45,330 nt of DNA from an uncultured Alphaproteobacteria bacterium (GTDB lineage Bacteria > Pseudomonadota > Alphaproteobacteria > RF32 > CAG-239), in contig CALXZJ010000010.1 in NCBI GenBank assembly GCA_944393235.1, positions 1-45,330 of the forward strand, written 5' to 3'. Shown here piece after piece: positions 43,798-45,330 of the stretch. Below the pieces are notes generated by a model that was not told the origin of the DNA, did no database searches, and saw only the letters and a list, made by a program, of their open reading frames with translations. Position 1 is the first letter of the stretch, and every line of letters begins with the position of its first letter. Both the position numbers and the translations under genes were made by a program.

Positions 43798-43827
43798 ACT
43801 ATAAGAATATTTTGATTGAAATGTCAA
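43798..43827 (-). promoter_or_regulatory. Promoter of the tracrRNA candidate
   Basis: A consensus TTGACA and TATAGT on the minus strand are spaced by 18 nt. It overlaps the candidate cas9 promoter on the other strand. Confidence 0.7.
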
Positions 43828-43839
43828 GAATAATATTAT
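43812..43839 (+). promoter_or_regulatory. Candidate cas9 promoter
   Basis: TTGATT and TATTAT are spaced by 16 nt, about 47 nt upstream of the cas9 start codon. Confidence 0.4.
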
Positions 43840-43886
43840 AAGTTGTTCTGTATATAATTTTTCAACAGATATATAAGGGGTTGTCT

Positions 43887-45275
43887 ATGAAATATCGTCT
43901 TGGTTTAGATTTAGGTGTAGGTTCAATCGGTAGCGCAGTTGTTGAATTAGATGAACAAAACAACCCCAAAAATATAGTAGATACAGGTGTAAGGATTTTT
44001 AATGTTTCTGAAGGAGCCGAGGAAAGAAGGCTCAAAAGAACAATGAGAAAAAATCAAGTTCGCACCCGAAAAAGATTAGAGCTGCTGGCTCAAAAACTTT
44101 TTGAAAATAATCTTTGGGTAAATGAGACCCCGGAAGGAACAGATAAACTAAGAACAAAGTCTCCTTACAAAATTCGTTTTGATGCGCTTGACGGAAAGCT
44201 TTCTAATCCCAATTATATCGGACGTGCTATTTTACATATGGCCAAACATCGCGGAGCTGGCTTCGTGTCTGCCTCCGAGAACATACAAGAAGAAGTTTTA
44301 GAAGAAGGAGAAAAAACAAAAGTCAAAAAATCAGCTTATGATATGATGTCAGAGCATTTAAAAGAAACTCATTCCAGAACATTAGGTGAATTTTTTTATA
44401 AAAGGATTTGCGAAGGCTATGAAAAAAATGAAAAAGGTGAAAAAATAAATCCAGATAAAAGAATCATTCGCCAAAAAGAGCACGCCTTAAAACAACAAAT
44501 TGTTGATTATGCCATTCCGCGTTATCTGGTAAAAGATGAATTTAACAAATTTTGGGATAATCAAACTCAATATTTTAAGCAGATGCAAAAAGAGGGCTTA
44601 AAAAAAGAAATTTATAATATTTTATTTTATGAGCGTCCGGCTGCTCCTTATGCGACAGGAAAATGTATATACTTTAGAGATGAAGATAGATTGCTTAAGG
44701 CTCATCCGTTATCAGAGCTAAGGCGTATTTATGAAGAAGTAAATAATATACGAATTTTGAGTGATACCAACAAACGTAAACTAACAATAGAAGAAAGAAA
44801 TAAAATTATCAATGAACTTTTGTTACAAGGCAAAAATGCCGGCAAACAATCCATAAAAAAACTGTTAGGACTTTCCGCACAACAAAAAATATCCTTAGTT
44901 GACGACAAAAATATCAAGGCATACTTATACTCACGTCCCGAATTTGTAGAGATTGAATATTTACAAAGTCTTTCCGATAAAGATTTAGCAAAATTTGTTG
45001 ACTTTTTAGCCAATCCGATAAATCCGAATGATAAAAACGGACGTTTATACAGCGAGGATGAATTGATTAATCATCTTAAGCCGATTTTGAAAATAGATGA
45101 TGATAAAGAAATCGGCAAACTGCTGACCAAGCTCCCCAAAGGACGAGGGATGTTGGGCGAAAGCGCTTCTAAAATAATTTTAGAAAAATTAAAAGAACAA
45201 GTTATTACTCACCGCGAAATAACGGATGAACTAGCCCAAACAGATAAGCGCTTTGTAAAAGAACACATGGTTTGA
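43887..45275 (+). CDS. cas9: Type II CRISPR nuclease Cas9, N-terminal part, frame interrupted
   Basis: Cas9 is the RNA-guided DNA nuclease of type II CRISPR systems. RuvC-I is present as KYRLGLDLGVGSIGSAVVEL, with catalytic Asp8. The arginine-rich bridge helix follows at about 46-72 (ERRLKRTMRKNQVRTRKRLE), then LHMAKHRGAGFVSAS and the recognition lobe up to PKGRGMLGESASKIILEKL. The frame stops at residue 462, before RuvC-II, HNH, RuvC-III and the PAM-interacting domain, against roughly 1000-1100 residues for a II-C Cas9. AAGGGG lies 6 nt before the ATG. No reading frame in the last 55 nt continues with recognisable Cas9 motifs. It is a truncated gene, a frameshifted one, or an assembly fault at the edge. 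Confidence 0.88.
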   Translation: MKYRLGLDLGVGSIGSAVVELDEQNNPKNIVDTGVRIFNVSEGAEERRLKRTMRKNQVRTRKRLELLAQKLFENNLWVNETPEGTDKLRTKSPYKIRFDALDGKLSNPNYIGRAILHMAKHRGAGFVSASENIQEEVLEEGEKTKVKKSAYDMMSEHLKETHSRTLGEFFYKRICEGYEKNEKGEKINPDKRIIRQKEHALKQQIVDYAIPRYLVKDEFNKFWDNQTQYFKQMQKEGLKKEIYNILFYERPAAPYATGKCIYFRDEDRLLKAHPLSELRRIYEEVNNIRILSDTNKRKLTIEERNKIINELLLQGKNAGKQSIKKLLGLSAQQKISLVDDKNIKAYLYSRPEFVEIEYLQSLSDKDLAKFVDFLANPINPNDKNGRLYSEDELINHLKPILKIDDDKEIGKLLTKLPKGRGMLGESASKIILEKLKEQVITHREITDELAQTDKRFVKEHMV

Positions 45276-45330
45276 TTTCTTGTTACAGATGGTTTGATTA
45301 TTTTGGGCAACATAAATTTAAAATATTAAA

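Noticed and set aside
43684..45330. CRISPR array near cas9
   Set aside because: I looked for regularly spaced repeats on both strands up to the right edge and saw none. cas1 and cas2 are not visible either.
45244..45330. Frame open to the right edge as a continuation of cas9 by frameshift
   Set aside because: The roughly 25 residues in that frame show no similarity that I can see to the Cas9 segment that should follow, so a simple frameshift is not supported by the visible sequence.

Overview
The window looks like a chromosomal segment of a low-GC, host- or gut-associated alphaproteobacterium. This is inferred from protein style: an RquA-type rhodoquinone enzyme, AapJ-like and MlaC-like proteins, a short FtsK, and pilin-like proteins with the RSMVEMLGVLAIIGVLS start that I associate with uncultured gut Alphaproteobacteria. 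No rRNA is present, so the placement is not proven. The genetic code is standard.

Region by region: (1) 1-3.4 kb, on the minus strand, holds a pilin-like gene, then rquA, a NarL/FixJ-type regulator and rsmE, the last three apparently one operon. (2) 3.4-6.8 kb, plus strand: cmk, gap and pgk, with a structured leader before gap and a hairpin between gap and pgk. (3) 6.8-14.8 kb, minus strand: a tightly overlapping eight-gene cell-surface glycan block (two methyltransferases, GtrA flippase, two polyprenyl-phosphate glycosyltransferases, two multispanning glycosyltransferase-like proteins), headed by an orphan amino-acid binding protein. One methyltransferase carries a ten-G tract. (4) 14.9-18.3 kb, plus strand: an MlaC-like lipid carrier, gltX and cysS. 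(5) 18.3-21.8 kb, minus strand: an AlgX/AlgJ-like protein and an AlgI-like MBOAT acyltransferase, preceded by two inverted copies of a 16-bp palindrome. (6) 22.0-27.4 kb: uvrD, then moxR, a DUF58 gene and a TPR gene. (7) 27.5-34.0 kb: a second pilin-like gene sharing promoter and N-terminus with the first, an esterase, two unrecognised proteins, a cysteine-rich secreted protein, fabG and fabD. (8) 34.1-37.5 kb: a glycosyltransferase with a changed DXD site, ftsK, and initiator tRNA-fMet.

From the tRNA rightward the content becomes accessory and more AT-rich. There is an excisionase-like protein, a Prim-Pol/DUF3987 replication protein, a very short tyrosine recombinase and a decayed inverted copy of it, then a WG-repeat fragment. 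At the right edge lies the N-terminal part of a type II Cas9. Between the fragment and cas9, on the minus strand, is a strong unlisted RNA candidate: a sigma-70-like promoter followed by an anti-repeat-like stretch, the AATAAGGC...GCCGCAA core and a G5/C5 terminator, the layout of a type II-C tracrRNA. The Cas9 reading frame stops after 462 residues, before RuvC-II and HNH, and no CRISPR array is visible in the window.

The most promising leads are the tracrRNA/interrupted cas9 locus, the twin pilin cassettes with 12-T tracts in their promoter spacers, the poly-G tract in the glycan operon, the paired palindromes before the acyltransferase genes, and the mobile module next to tRNA-fMet.
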